Shown here one piece after another: positions 7,790-16,317 of a stretch of 64,000 nucleotides of DNA. Each line of letters starts with the position of its first letter. The stretch's first letter is position 1. The position numbers were made by a program, and so were the translations under genes. The notes beneath the pieces are model-generated. The model had not been told where the DNA came from, ran no database searches, and saw nothing but the letters and a program-made list of their open reading frames with translations. The stretch lies in assembly GCF_030389495.1 (NCBI RefSeq), contig NZ_CP127832.1, positions 992,001-1,056,000 on the forward strand, read 5' to 3'. The stretch comes from Ligilactobacillus cholophilus (lineage in GTDB: Bacteria; Bacillota; Bacilli; Lactobacillales; Lactobacillaceae).

Positions 7790-10618
7790 GTGCATTTTTC
7801 AGTAAAAAATAATAAACATTTATATTTGAATTATACTTTGACATTTACATTAGTGGCATTTTTTGTATATGGAACTTATTTTGTAACTGGCCATTCATTA
7901 ATTTGGTATATTGATGGTGCCAATCAGCATTTACCACTATTAGCTGATTTTCGAGAAAGTGTATTGGCATTTTTGCACCATCCTTCATTTGATACATGGT
8001 CATTTCATTTAGGAGTTGGAAGCGATAAATTTCAAATATTATCCTACTATCTATTAGGAGATGTTTTTGCGTATATTTCATTACTCTTTCCTGCTAGTAA
8101 AATTATTCTTGCATATGAAATTGCAATTATTTTACGTTTATACTGTGCAGGGTTAGCTTTTTGTTGGTGTGCAAATCATTTTAATTTTAAGAAAGTATCA
8201 ATTATATGCGGTTCATTAGTATATTTATTCAATGCATTTTTACTTTACTCAAATATTTCACAACCTTTGTTCTCTCTCCCTTTTATTATTTTCCCAATAC
8301 TAATTGTCAATCTTGAACGTGTAATCCAAGGTTTTTCAGCTTGGCCATTAATGCTAACATTCACATGGATGCTTATTAATAACTTTTATTTTGCGTATAT
8401 TTTAGGTTTAGGTGCAGTTATTTATTTAATACTCCGATTAATTTGGAAACAAAATGTTACACCAAAACGTTTACAATTATTCGCCAAACTTGCTTGGGCT
8501 ACTATTTTAGCTCTATTAAATGCAGCAATTTTATTAATTCCAGAAATAATCGCTGTTCATGATTCAACACGTGCAGGAAGTAAGTTTGCAAATGGACTCA
8601 CATTATATCCGCTTTATTACTATTTAAATTTACCTGGCCAACTAATCAATGGAGGCAATCGCGATTTTTATTTCTGGAGTGCCTTAGGTTTTGCAAGTAT
8701 CGCCTTCTTTGGCATTATATATACATTAATGCATTTAAAAAAATATCCAATAATTAACTCAAGTTTTATTTTAGGCTTCATTATGCTTTTGATACCAGCC
8801 TGTGCAGCATTTTTTAATGGTTTTATGTCTCCTTCTAATCGTTGGACCTTAATGCTTTGTTTGCCGATTTCTTTAAGTTGTGCAATTTTAGTTGAAAACT
8901 TAGATGTTTTATCTTCTAAAACAATTAAAGTTTTTGTTATTGCATGTGGAATATACTTAACATATATTGCTGTTGATTACTTATTTCAAAACAACGAAAA
9001 ACTATTTGTTCCAGTTGTATTTCTTTTAATTAGCTTGATCGTGATTATTTTGCTTTATCGTTTCCATCCTGCAAATAATCGTAAAATAATGTTCATAACA
9101 ATTCTTTTAAACGTAATTTTTAATGCTATTTATTTTGAAGCTCCTTATGATGGCGGATACGCTAGTGAGATGCTTCCTCAAGGAAGTTATAATAAAATAA
9201 CTAAAGCTGAATTTGGTAACTTAACTAATAATCTAGATAATGATAATTCATATCGAACTTCTACTATTAGTCAAAATCAAGTATTAGGAAATGACTATCG
9301 TTATCTAAACTGTTGGAATCCAAAAGTTAATGATATTTCTTCATATTATTCTATTCAGAATAAGTACCTTGGAAAATTTGCAAATTCAATGCAAAATATT
9401 CAATTTGAAGCTAATTATCCCCTACGCCAATTTAATGATCGTAGTATTATCAATAACTTTTTAGGAGTAAAATATTTATTTGTTCAAAGTAATCAGCCAA
9501 ACGCAAAAAAAATACCAGGAAATTATTTTGTAGATGCCGCTGATAGACAAAATACATATACAAATAAGCAAATTTTACGATATACAACAGAAAATGCTTT
9601 CCCATTAGTATATTTCCAAGATCAAGTATTTACTTCTAAATCATATAGTAAGCTTTCTCCTACCGAGAAAGAAAGAGCTTTAGCTGATGGCGTTTTAGTC
9701 AACGAAAAGACTAACTTGCCTAAAGCAAGTGTAAAAAATCAGATATTCTCAATACCATATAAAATAATCTCTAGTAATGGAAATATTATTAATCCAAACA
9801 AATTACAACAACTTGATCCAAATGAATCATATCAAATTGTAATTGATAAAAAGAATTTAAATGCAACACAAAAAGCTGCTCTTAAAAATTGTGAATTACA
9901 TTTAGAATTTGAAAATATTAACTATACCCCATTAAGCTTAATGCAACAGGTTAATCTTCAACAAAGTAATTCTGATCATCAACTAAGTAATGGTTTTTTA
10001 AATAAGGATGCAGCAGTTAATACTTACAAGTTTTGGCGTAAAAATATTTTAAATGGAACTCCAAATTCAGGTTTTACTATTCAAACAACAACTAATTTAG
10101 GTACAGAAAGTATAAAACAACCTAAGCCGTACATCTTATCATTTTTCAAAACTGTAAAAAATGGAACTATTAATTTAGGTTACTTTGAAAATCAAATTCC
10201 AAGTTCAATCAAATTAAACTTAAAAGAACTTGGAAATTATTCTTTCAAACTAAATGTTGTTGCTGAACCTTTAAATCAAAAATATGAGCAACAAGTTAGA
10301 AAAATTCAACAGAACAAATTAAAAAATGCTACTTATACTAATTCTGGATTTAAAGGTACTATTAACGTTTCACATGATGGAATTTTAACTTCTTCAATTC
10401 CATATTCAAGCGGTTGGAGTGCAACTGTAGATGGTCATTCAGTTAAAGTATTACGTACAAACCAAGCATTTTTAGGAATTAAATTAAAAGCTGGTAGCCA
10501 TAAAATAATTTTCAAATATCAAACACCTGGACTTTTATTGGGAATAATCATATCTTCATTAGGATTATGTATTAGCATGATTTGTTTTATAATAAGACAA
10601 ATTAGACTTAATAAGTAA
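7790..10618 (+). CDS. YfhO-family membrane glycosyltransferase
   Basis: Large multi-spanning protein (942 residues) of the YfhO family: about a dozen hydrophobic segments over residues 15-450, a mostly extracytoplasmic region (about 450-910) and a final membrane helix near the C-terminus before a basic tail. Signature segments include the first-loop WYIDGANQHLPLLADFRE, containing acidic residues typical of GT-C enzymes, and a C-terminal SIPYSSGWSATVDGHSVKVL. YfhO proteins are thought to move a sugar from a prenol-phosphate carrier onto lipoteichoic acid outside the membrane. Start is GTG with AAGGGAGG upstream. About 75 bases separate it from the GT2 gene, so it probably has its own promoter. 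A terminator follows. Confidence 0.88.
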   Translation: MHFSVKNNKHLYLNYTLTFTLVAFFVYGTYFVTGHSLIWYIDGANQHLPLLADFRESVLAFLHHPSFDTWSFHLGVGSDKFQILSYYLLGDVFAYISLLFPASKIILAYEIAIILRLYCAGLAFCWCANHFNFKKVSIICGSLVYLFNAFLLYSNISQPLFSLPFIIFPILIVNLERVIQGFSAWPLMLTFTWMLINNFYFAYILGLGAVIYLILRLIWKQNVTPKRLQLFAKLAWATILALLNAAILLIPEIIAVHDSTRAGSKFANGLTLYPLYYYLNLPGQLINGGNRDFYFWSALGFASIAFFGIIYTLMHLKKYPIINSSFILGFIMLLIPACAAFFNGFMSPSNRWTLMLCLPISLSCAILVENLDVLSSKTIKVFVIACGIYLTYIAVDYLFQNNEKLFVPVVFLLISLIVIILLYRFHPANNRKIMFITILLNVIFNAIYFEAPYDGGYASEMLPQGSYNKITKAEFGNLTNNLDNDNSYRTSTISQNQVLGNDYRYLNCWNPKVNDISSYYSIQNKYLGKFANSMQNIQFEANYPLRQFNDRSIINNFLGVKYLFVQSNQPNAKKIPGNYFVDAADRQNTYTNKQILRYTTENAFPLVYFQDQVFTSKSYSKLSPTEKERALADGVLVNEKTNLPKASVKNQIFSIPYKIISSNGNIINPNKLQQLDPNESYQIVIDKKNLNATQKAALKNCELHLEFENINYTPLSLMQQVNLQQSNSDHQLSNGFLNKDAAVNTYKFWRKNILNGTPNSGFTIQTTTNLGTESIKQPKPYILSFFKTVKNGTINLGYFENQIPSSIKLNLKELGNYSFKLNVVAEPLNQKYEQQVRKIQQNKLKNATYTNSGFKGTINVSHDGILTSSIPYSSGWSATVDGHSVKVLRTNQAFLGIKLKAGSHKIIFKYQTPGLLLGIIISSLGLCISMICFIIRQIRLNK

Positions 10619-10620
10619 AT

Positions 10621-10655
10621 AAAAAGAGACTTTGAATTAATCAAAGTCTCTTTTT
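10621..10655. terminator. bidirectional terminator between yfhO-like gene and wecB
   Basis: Stem arms AAAAAGAGACTTTGA and complement around a short loop, with A and T runs on the two sides; it serves both convergent genes. Confidence 0.88.
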
Positions 10656-10657
10656 AT

Positions 10658-11797
10658 TTACTTAAATTCATTTGGCTTTTCTGTTGTAAGTCCAAAATAA
10701 TATTTAATTGCTTCAACAATTCGTTCAGATGCTTTTCCATCACCATATGGATTTTTAGCATTACTCATTTCATCATAAACCTTTTGATCTTCTAAGAGTA
10801 GCTTCATCCATTTCTTTACATCGTCTGGATTTGTGCCAACTAATTTTAATGTACCTGCTTCAATTCCTTCTGGACGTTCTGTTGTATCTCTTAGTACTAA
10901 AACAGGTTTTCCTAATGCAGGAGCTTCTTCTTGAACGCCACCTGAATCAGTCATAATGAAGTTACTTTTTGCTGCTAAATTATGGAAATCTACAACGTCT
11001 AATGGAGAAATTAAATGAATTCTTGGGTCATCACCTAATTCTTCATGAGCAGCTTTTTGAACTGCTGGACTTAAATGCACTGGGTAAATTACTTCCACAT
11101 TAGGTTCTTCATCTACAATTTGTCGAATTGCTTTAAATACACGGTGCATTGGTTCACCTTGATTTTCACGTCGATGCATTGTAACCAAAATAACTTTATT
11201 ATCTGGATTAATTTCATCCAATACGTCATGATGATAACTTTCATGGACAGTTTGTTTCAAAGCATCAATTGCAGTATTACCAGTAACGAAAATCTTATCT
11301 TTAGGATGATTTTCTTTCAATAGATTTTGCTTACTTTGATTTGTTGGAGCAAAATATAAATCTGTTAAATCATCAGTCATTTGACGATTCATTTCTTCAG
11401 GATATGGAGAATATTTGTTCCAAGTTCTTAATCCCGCTTCAACATGTCCTACAGCAATTTTTTCATAAAATGCTGCTAAACTAGCTGCAAAAGTTGTAGT
11501 TGTATCTCCATGAGTCAAAATCATATCTGGTTTTTCTTTTTGTAAAACTTCACGTAATTGACTTAAAACTTCTACAGTAATATCTGTTAAAGTTTGCCCA
11601 CCATGCATAATATTCAAATCATAATCTGGTGTAATTTTAAAGATATCAAGTACTTGGTCAAGCATCTCACGGTGTTGAGCTGTAACAGTAGTAACAGCCG
11701 TAATTTCAGGATGTTTTTGTAATTCAAGTACTAAAGGAGCCATCTTAATTGCTTCAGGTCGAGTACCAAAAACAGTCATGATCTTGATTTTTTTCAT
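10658..11797 (-). CDS. wecB: UDP-N-acetylglucosamine 2-epimerase (non-hydrolysing)
   Basis: Interconverts UDP-GlcNAc and UDP-ManNAc, the ManNAc donor for wall teichoic acid linkage units (MnaA/WecB family), in the cytoplasm. Diagnostic motifs: VFGTRPEAIKMAPLV at the N-terminus, GDTTTTFAASLAAFY, HVEAGLRTWNKYSPYPEEMNR, MHRRENQGEP, TDSGGVQEEAPALGKPVLVLRDTTERPEG. An ATG five codons upstream (11812) has no ribosome-binding site; the ATG at 11797 has GGAGAAGG spaced 5 bases away, so I use it (379 residues). Stands alone, divergent from the M29 peptidase gene. Confidence 0.94.
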   Translation of the reverse strand: MKKIKIMTVFGTRPEAIKMAPLVLELQKHPEITAVTTVTAQHREMLDQVLDIFKITPDYDLNIMHGGQTLTDITVEVLSQLREVLQKEKPDMILTHGDTTTTFAASLAAFYEKIAVGHVEAGLRTWNKYSPYPEEMNRQMTDDLTDLYFAPTNQSKQNLLKENHPKDKIFVTGNTAIDALKQTVHESYHHDVLDEINPDNKVILVTMHRRENQGEPMHRVFKAIRQIVDEEPNVEVIYPVHLSPAVQKAAHEELGDDPRIHLISPLDVVDFHNLAAKSNFIMTDSGGVQEEAPALGKPVLVLRDTTERPEGIEAGTLKLVGTNPDDVKKWMKLLLEDQKVYDEMSNAKNPYGDGKASERIVEAIKYYFGLTTEKPNEFK

Positions 11798-11886
11798 ATG
11801 TACCTTCTCCATTTCATTAAAATTAATTTAATATGCTATGATATATATTAATATTAATACATCAATGAAGGGTTTTAAATATAGAT

Positions 11887-13116
11887 ATGGAAGATTTCGA
11901 TAAAAAATTAAAAAAATATGCCGAATTAATAGTAAGAATTGGAGTAAATGTGCAAAAGGATCAAACTGTAATCTTATATATAAATATTGAACAACAAAAA
12001 CTAGCACATTTAATTGTTAAAGAAGCATATCAAGCTGGTGCAGGAAATGTAATAATCAAATGGAGTGATATCTTCTCTCAACAAGAATTCTTAAAACATG
12101 CAAGCGAAGAAAATTTAAATAATATTCCTAATTTTAAAAAAGAAGAAGCAAAATATATTGCAGAAAATCGTTGTTGTCGTATTTCAGTTCTTTCTGAAGA
12201 TCCTGATGCATTTAGTTCAATTGATCAAAAAAGAGTTGCTGCATATCAAGCTGCAAATGGAAAAGCATTAATGCCTGTTCGTAAAGCTACTCAAAATAAT
12301 GATCTAACATGGACAGTTGTTGGTGCAGCTAGCTTAAAATGGGCAGAAAAGGTTTTTCCAAATCTTCATGGGCAATCTGCTGTTGATCGTTTATGGGAAG
12401 AAATTTTTAAAACATGTCGCTTAGACCAAGACGATCCAATTAACGCATGGCAAAAGCATGACGCAAACTTACATGCTAAGGAAGATTGGTTAAATCGTGA
12501 ACAATTTTCTGCTTTACATTATCATTCTTCTATCACTGACTTAACAGTAGGCCTTCCTGAAAATCATGTATGGGAAGGTGGAAGTAGCTTTGCCGCATCA
12601 GGAACTAAATTTGTTGCTAACATGCCAACAGAAGAATGTTTTACTGCACCTGATTGTCGAAGAATAGATGGCTATGTTACCTCTACAAAACCTCTTAGTT
12701 ATGCTGGAACAATAATTGAAGATATGAAATTTACATTTAAAAACGGTAAAGTAATAAAAGCTACAGCAAAAAGAGGCCAAAAAGTCCTTGAACACTTGCT
12801 AAGCATAGATGAAGGTGCAAAATCATTAGGTGAAGTTTCTTTAGTTCCAGATCCTTCACCAATTTCTCAGTCAGGAATTACATTCTTTAATACTTTATTT
12901 GATGAAAACGCTAGTGATCATCTTGCTTTAGGCGCAGCTTATCCATTTAACATAAAAAATGGAACAACAATGAGCGATAAAGAATTAAAAGAAAAGGGAA
13001 TTAATTTTAGTCAAACTCATGTTGATTTTATGATGGGATCACAAGAAATGAATATTGATGGAATAAAGAAAGATGGTACAATTATCCCTGTTTTTCGTAA
13101 TGGCGATTGGGTATAA
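11887..13116 (+). CDS. pepS: aminopeptidase, M29 family (AmpS/PepS)
   Basis: Cytoplasmic metalloaminopeptidase trimming peptides, part of the amino-acid supply of lactic acid bacteria. The 409 residues match M29 from the N-terminal KYAELIVRIGVNVQKDQT through GLPENHVWEGG, MPTEECFTAPDCRRIDG, DEGAKSLGEVSLVPDPSPIS and the C-terminal FSQTHVDFMMGS; the Glu and His residues in the last three carry the metal centre. The only in-frame ATG that fits the family is at 11887; its GAAGGG site is rather far (14 bases), so initiation may be weak. Followed by a strong terminator. Confidence 0.93.
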   Translation: MEDFDKKLKKYAELIVRIGVNVQKDQTVILYINIEQQKLAHLIVKEAYQAGAGNVIIKWSDIFSQQEFLKHASEENLNNIPNFKKEEAKYIAENRCCRISVLSEDPDAFSSIDQKRVAAYQAANGKALMPVRKATQNNDLTWTVVGAASLKWAEKVFPNLHGQSAVDRLWEEIFKTCRLDQDDPINAWQKHDANLHAKEDWLNREQFSALHYHSSITDLTVGLPENHVWEGGSSFAASGTKFVANMPTEECFTAPDCRRIDGYVTSTKPLSYAGTIIEDMKFTFKNGKVIKATAKRGQKVLEHLLSIDEGAKSLGEVSLVPDPSPISQSGITFFNTLFDENASDHLALGAAYPFNIKNGTTMSDKELKEKGINFSQTHVDFMMGSQEMNIDGIKKDGTIIPVFRNGDWV

Positions 13117-13119
13117 CTT

Positions 13120-13162
13120 AAAAGGGCCACAGATTAAATAATTAATCTGTGGCCCTTTTTTT
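13120..13162. terminator. terminator after the M29 peptidase gene
   Basis: Long stem (arms AAAAGGGCCACAGATTAA and complement) followed by seven T; GC-rich core GGGCC. It also lies at the end of the convergent 101-codon gene. Confidence 0.9.
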
Positions 13163-13460
13163 AAATTACCTCTATCATTCTTTTTATTTTTTCTATAGGC
13201 AATGGCATATTAGCTTTCCCAATATTTCCCCTATTAATTTTTAAAATATAATCATGTTCCAAATCACTGATTATTTTTAAAATTTCGTTTATCTGTTCAA
13301 TTTGAAGTCTTTCAAATGATCGACTATTCTTTTTCATATCGTCTTCCAATGTCTTAGAAAATACGATTATAATATAATGATTATTCTTCTCATTTGTTAT
13401 TTTCCATGTTTTTTCTTTATCTTCTCGATTTTCAATTTTTTTAATACTTGAATCACTCAT
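13161..13460 (-). CDS. hypothetical protein, about 99 aa
   Basis: Not recognised. Lys/Glu/Ile-rich soluble protein without signal peptide or membrane segment; the middle (KITNEKNNHYIIIVFSKT) looks like beta strands and the second half like helices (FERLQIEQINEILKIISDLE). The ATG at 13460 has GGGAGG 10 bases upstream; a GTG two codons earlier (13466) is also possible. Bracketed by a terminator on the right end of its neighbour and an intergenic stretch of 140 bases, so it forms its own unit. A good ribosome-binding site and position between two terminators support it being a real gene. Confidence 0.6.
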   Translation of the reverse strand: MSDSSIKKIENREDKEKTWKITNEKNNHYIIIVFSKTLEDDMKKNSRSFERLQIEQINEILKIISDLEHDYILKINRGNIGKANMPLPIEKIKRMIEVI

Positions 13461-13572
13461 GAACACTTATCCTCCCAATTGTGTGATTACATTCTAAAAT
13501 ATAACTGATCTGACATTATGATTCAAAGATTTAGTGGTGGTTCATAAGTAATTAATTAAAACCACTTATAAT

Positions 13573-13604
13573 AAAAAAGCTATGTTCCTAAACATAGCTT
13601 TTTT
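13573..13604. terminator. terminator of the ABC exporter/lipoprotein operon
   Basis: Perfect 14-bp stem (AAAAAAGCTATGTT and complement) around CCTA, immediately after the lipoprotein stop on the minus strand. Confidence 0.87.
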
Positions 13605-13606
13605 AT

Positions 13607-14467
13607 TTATTTTGTAATATAAATATACAAATCTGTTTTTGAAAAACCAACTGAATATGTTACTCCATGATTTTTAATTGTCTTTGAGGTAGTTTGTGAA
13701 TTATTTTGACTCTTCGTTTCTTTCTCAAATTCTTCCATCACTTCTTTACCATTTGCGCCAATAGCTTGGCTAAATGCAACAAATACTGTTCCAAACTGTT
13801 TAGCTTTATCTTTATTTTTCAAGTTTGATGTTGGCACAATTATTGTTGCACTAATCAATTGATTTGATTGAATATTTGCTCTTAAAGTAAAAGTTTGATT
13901 TTTGATCAAATTAGTGATTCCACTAGCATTCTTCTTTAAACTTATACTATTCGATCCACTCTTAGCAATCTTTGTTTGAATCTCTTTGGCCTGTCTTAAA
14001 ACATCTTGATTCTTAATTACTTCACTTTGATTTTGAGTATCAATATTTTTAGCTTTTTGCAAAACTTCAAGTTCCGATTGAGATAACTGACTCATTGAAA
14101 TTGTTTGTCCAAATTTTTCACAAACTTCTTGATAGTTCTTTGATAAAGGCTCTTGTTTCTTTACTGTAACAACTTTAGTTGTCGTTTGACTACCATGTTT
14201 AGCAGTTAATTTTACTTTTTGATTTTTATCTTTTCCCGGAACTTGAAATACAAACTCACGATTTTTTATTTGTAATTGATGCTTTTTACCACCATCAATT
14301 TGATAAGTTAATGTATTGTTACTATCTGTTTTTCCTTTAACAACAGCCGTCATTCCATCAACTTGATATTCTTGCTTTGAAGTTTCAATCTTTGTATTTG
14401 AGCATCCAGATAAAAATAATATACAACCGCTAGCAATGGCTAAAAGACTTATCGTTTTTTTACGCAT
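13607..14467 (-). CDS. lipoprotein with Ig-like domain, last gene of the exporter operon
   Basis: Surface lipoprotein of unknown function. Residues 1-19 are a type II signal peptide with lipobox LSGC. After it comes a short beta-rich, Ig-like region (about 25-100, YQIDGGKKHQLQ and FVFQVPGKD) and then a helical Gln/Lys/Ser-rich region to the C-terminus. The GTG three codons upstream overlaps the AGGAG site, so the ATG at 14467 (spacing 8) is the start, giving 286 residues. The ribosome-binding site overlaps the TAG of the exporter gene, implying translational coupling and a shared TetR-controlled transcript. Its link to export is inferred only from the operon. Confidence 0.8.
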   Translation of the reverse strand: MRKKTISLLAIASGCILFLSGCSNTKIETSKQEYQVDGMTAVVKGKTDSNNTLTYQIDGGKKHQLQIKNREFVFQVPGKDKNQKVKLTAKHGSQTTTKVVTVKKQEPLSKNYQEVCEKFGQTISMSQLSQSELEVLQKAKNIDTQNQSEVIKNQDVLRQAKEIQTKIAKSGSNSISLKKNASGITNLIKNQTFTLRANIQSNQLISATIIVPTSNLKNKDKAKQFGTVFVAFSQAIGANGKEVMEEFEKETKSQNNSQTTSKTIKNHGVTYSVGFSKTDLYIYITK

Positions 14468-14478
14468 GTTATCCACTC

Positions 14479-16317
14479 CTAATCCATTGATACATTTCCT
14501 TCAAATTGTGAATTATATAGATCAGCATAAAATCCATTTTTCTTTAATAGATTTGCATGTGTCCCTGTTTCCACAATTGAACCGTGATTCATTACAATAA
14601 TTTGGTTTGCATCTTGAATTGTTGATAAACGGTGTGCAACAACAAAACTTGTACGATTTTCTAGTAGTTTATTCATTGCATGTTGAATTTGTATTTCTGT
14701 TCGTGTATCAACACTTGAAGTTGCTTCATCCAAAATTAAAATTTCAGGATTAGCAACAAATGCACGTGCAATGGTTAATAGCTGTCTTTGCCCTTGTGAA
14801 ATATTTGAAGCTGATTCATCCAATACAGTTTGATAACCTTGTGGAAGTTGTTCAACAAAATCATCAACATGAGCAGCCTTTGCAGCAGCTAAAATTTCTT
14901 CATCAGTAGCATCTTCACGTCCATATTTTAGATTTTCCCAAATAGTACCTGAGAAAAGCCAAGTATCTTGTAACACCATTGCAAAATGTGAACGTAATTC
15001 TTCACGTTTCATATCACGTGTATCTTTACCATTCAATCTAATTGAACCACCCTTAATATCGTAAAAGCGTTCTAATAAATTAATAATTGTTGTTTTACCA
15101 GCACCAGTTGGCCCAACAATAGCCGTCATCTCTCCTTTTTTAACAGTTAAGTTATAATCTTCCATTAAAATTGGAGCATCATCATAACCAAATTTGACAT
15201 GTTGAAATTCAATCAATCCCTTTGGATTATCCTCTACTGGTAAGCCTGATGGGTCATCAGTCATATCTTTTTCATCTAAAACCTGAAAAACACGTTCTGC
15301 AGAGGCAATTGTTAATTGAATAGTATTTGCCAAGTTAGCCAATTGAGAAATCGGTTGTGAAAAACTAGTTGTATATTGTAGCATAGCTTGAACATTACCT
15401 AATGAAATTTGACCATGAGTTACTTCCATTCCTCCTACAATTGCAACCGCTACATAACTCAAATTACTAATAAAAGCCATGATTGGCATCATAATACCTG
15501 AAGCCATTTGTGCTTTCCATGATGCTTGATAAAGTTTTTCATTTTCTTCTTCAAATTTTTCAATTGTTTGATTTTCACGATTAAAACTTTTAATCACATT
15601 TTGACCAGCATAATTCTCTTCAACTTGATTATTTAGTAAACCTAAATGTTTTTGTTGTTTTCCAAAATTCTTTTGTGAAGTTGGTGCAATAAAACCAACT
15701 GCAATCATACTTAAAGGAACTGTTAAAACAATAATTAATGTTAATTTCCAACTGATTGTAAGCATTAACCATAATGTCCCAACAATTTGAACTACAGATG
15801 TAACTAATTGCATTAAGCTTTGTTGTAAAGTTGATGAAATATTGTCCATATCATTGATAGCACGACTGATAATATCACCATTTGAGTGTGTATCGTAGTA
15901 ACTAACTGGCACAGTTTTCATTTTATACTTCATTTGCTTTCGCATATTATAAACAGTCCGTTGAGACATATAGTTCATAATAATACGTTGAATAAATGTT
16001 AAAACTGCAGAACCAATATACATCAATGAAACAATCAATAAAATATGACCAATTTTTTCAAAATCGATTGGCCAATGTTGCATGGCAATTCCTGCTTTTT
16101 CCATCGCGGTACCTTTCATAACACCTTCGAAAATTGCAGTAGTTGCTTCACCTAAGATTTTTGGTGTATTAATTTGCAAAATTTGAGCTGTAATTGCAAC
16201 GACCATCACAAGGATAATTGCAAATAGCTGATTCTTCATATACTTTAATAAACGCCAAGTTGTTCCCCAGAAGTTTTGTGCTTTTTCAACTGGTTTTCCC
16301 ATTGGTTTTTTATGCAT
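14479..16317 (-). CDS. ABC exporter half-transporter, canonical-site subunit
   Basis: Second subunit of a heterodimeric drug/lipid-type ABC exporter (LmrD/BmrD/EfrD-like), 612 residues: six-helix membrane domain (about 25-330) and C-terminal nucleotide-binding domain. Visible motifs are Walker A GPTGAGKTT, signature ISQGQRQLL (second Gly of LSGGQ replaced by Gln), Walker B ILILDEAT with the catalytic Glu, and H-loop VAHRLST. It therefore contributes the catalytically complete Walker B/H-loop. It overlaps the upstream half-transporter gene by 8 bases, has GAAGGTG 6 bases before its ATG, and is followed by the lipoprotein gene. Substrate unknown; multidrug export is the usual guess. Confidence 0.93.
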   Translation of the reverse strand: MHKKPMGKPVEKAQNFWGTTWRLLKYMKNQLFAIILVMVVAITAQILQINTPKILGEATTAIFEGVMKGTAMEKAGIAMQHWPIDFEKIGHILLIVSLMYIGSAVLTFIQRIIMNYMSQRTVYNMRKQMKYKMKTVPVSYYDTHSNGDIISRAINDMDNISSTLQQSLMQLVTSVVQIVGTLWLMLTISWKLTLIIVLTVPLSMIAVGFIAPTSQKNFGKQQKHLGLLNNQVEENYAGQNVIKSFNRENQTIEKFEEENEKLYQASWKAQMASGIMMPIMAFISNLSYVAVAIVGGMEVTHGQISLGNVQAMLQYTTSFSQPISQLANLANTIQLTIASAERVFQVLDEKDMTDDPSGLPVEDNPKGLIEFQHVKFGYDDAPILMEDYNLTVKKGEMTAIVGPTGAGKTTIINLLERFYDIKGGSIRLNGKDTRDMKREELRSHFAMVLQDTWLFSGTIWENLKYGREDATDEEILAAAKAAHVDDFVEQLPQGYQTVLDESASNISQGQRQLLTIARAFVANPEILILDEATSSVDTRTEIQIQHAMNKLLENRTSFVVAHRLSTIQDANQIIVMNHGSIVETGTHANLLKKNGFYADLYNSQFEGNVSMD

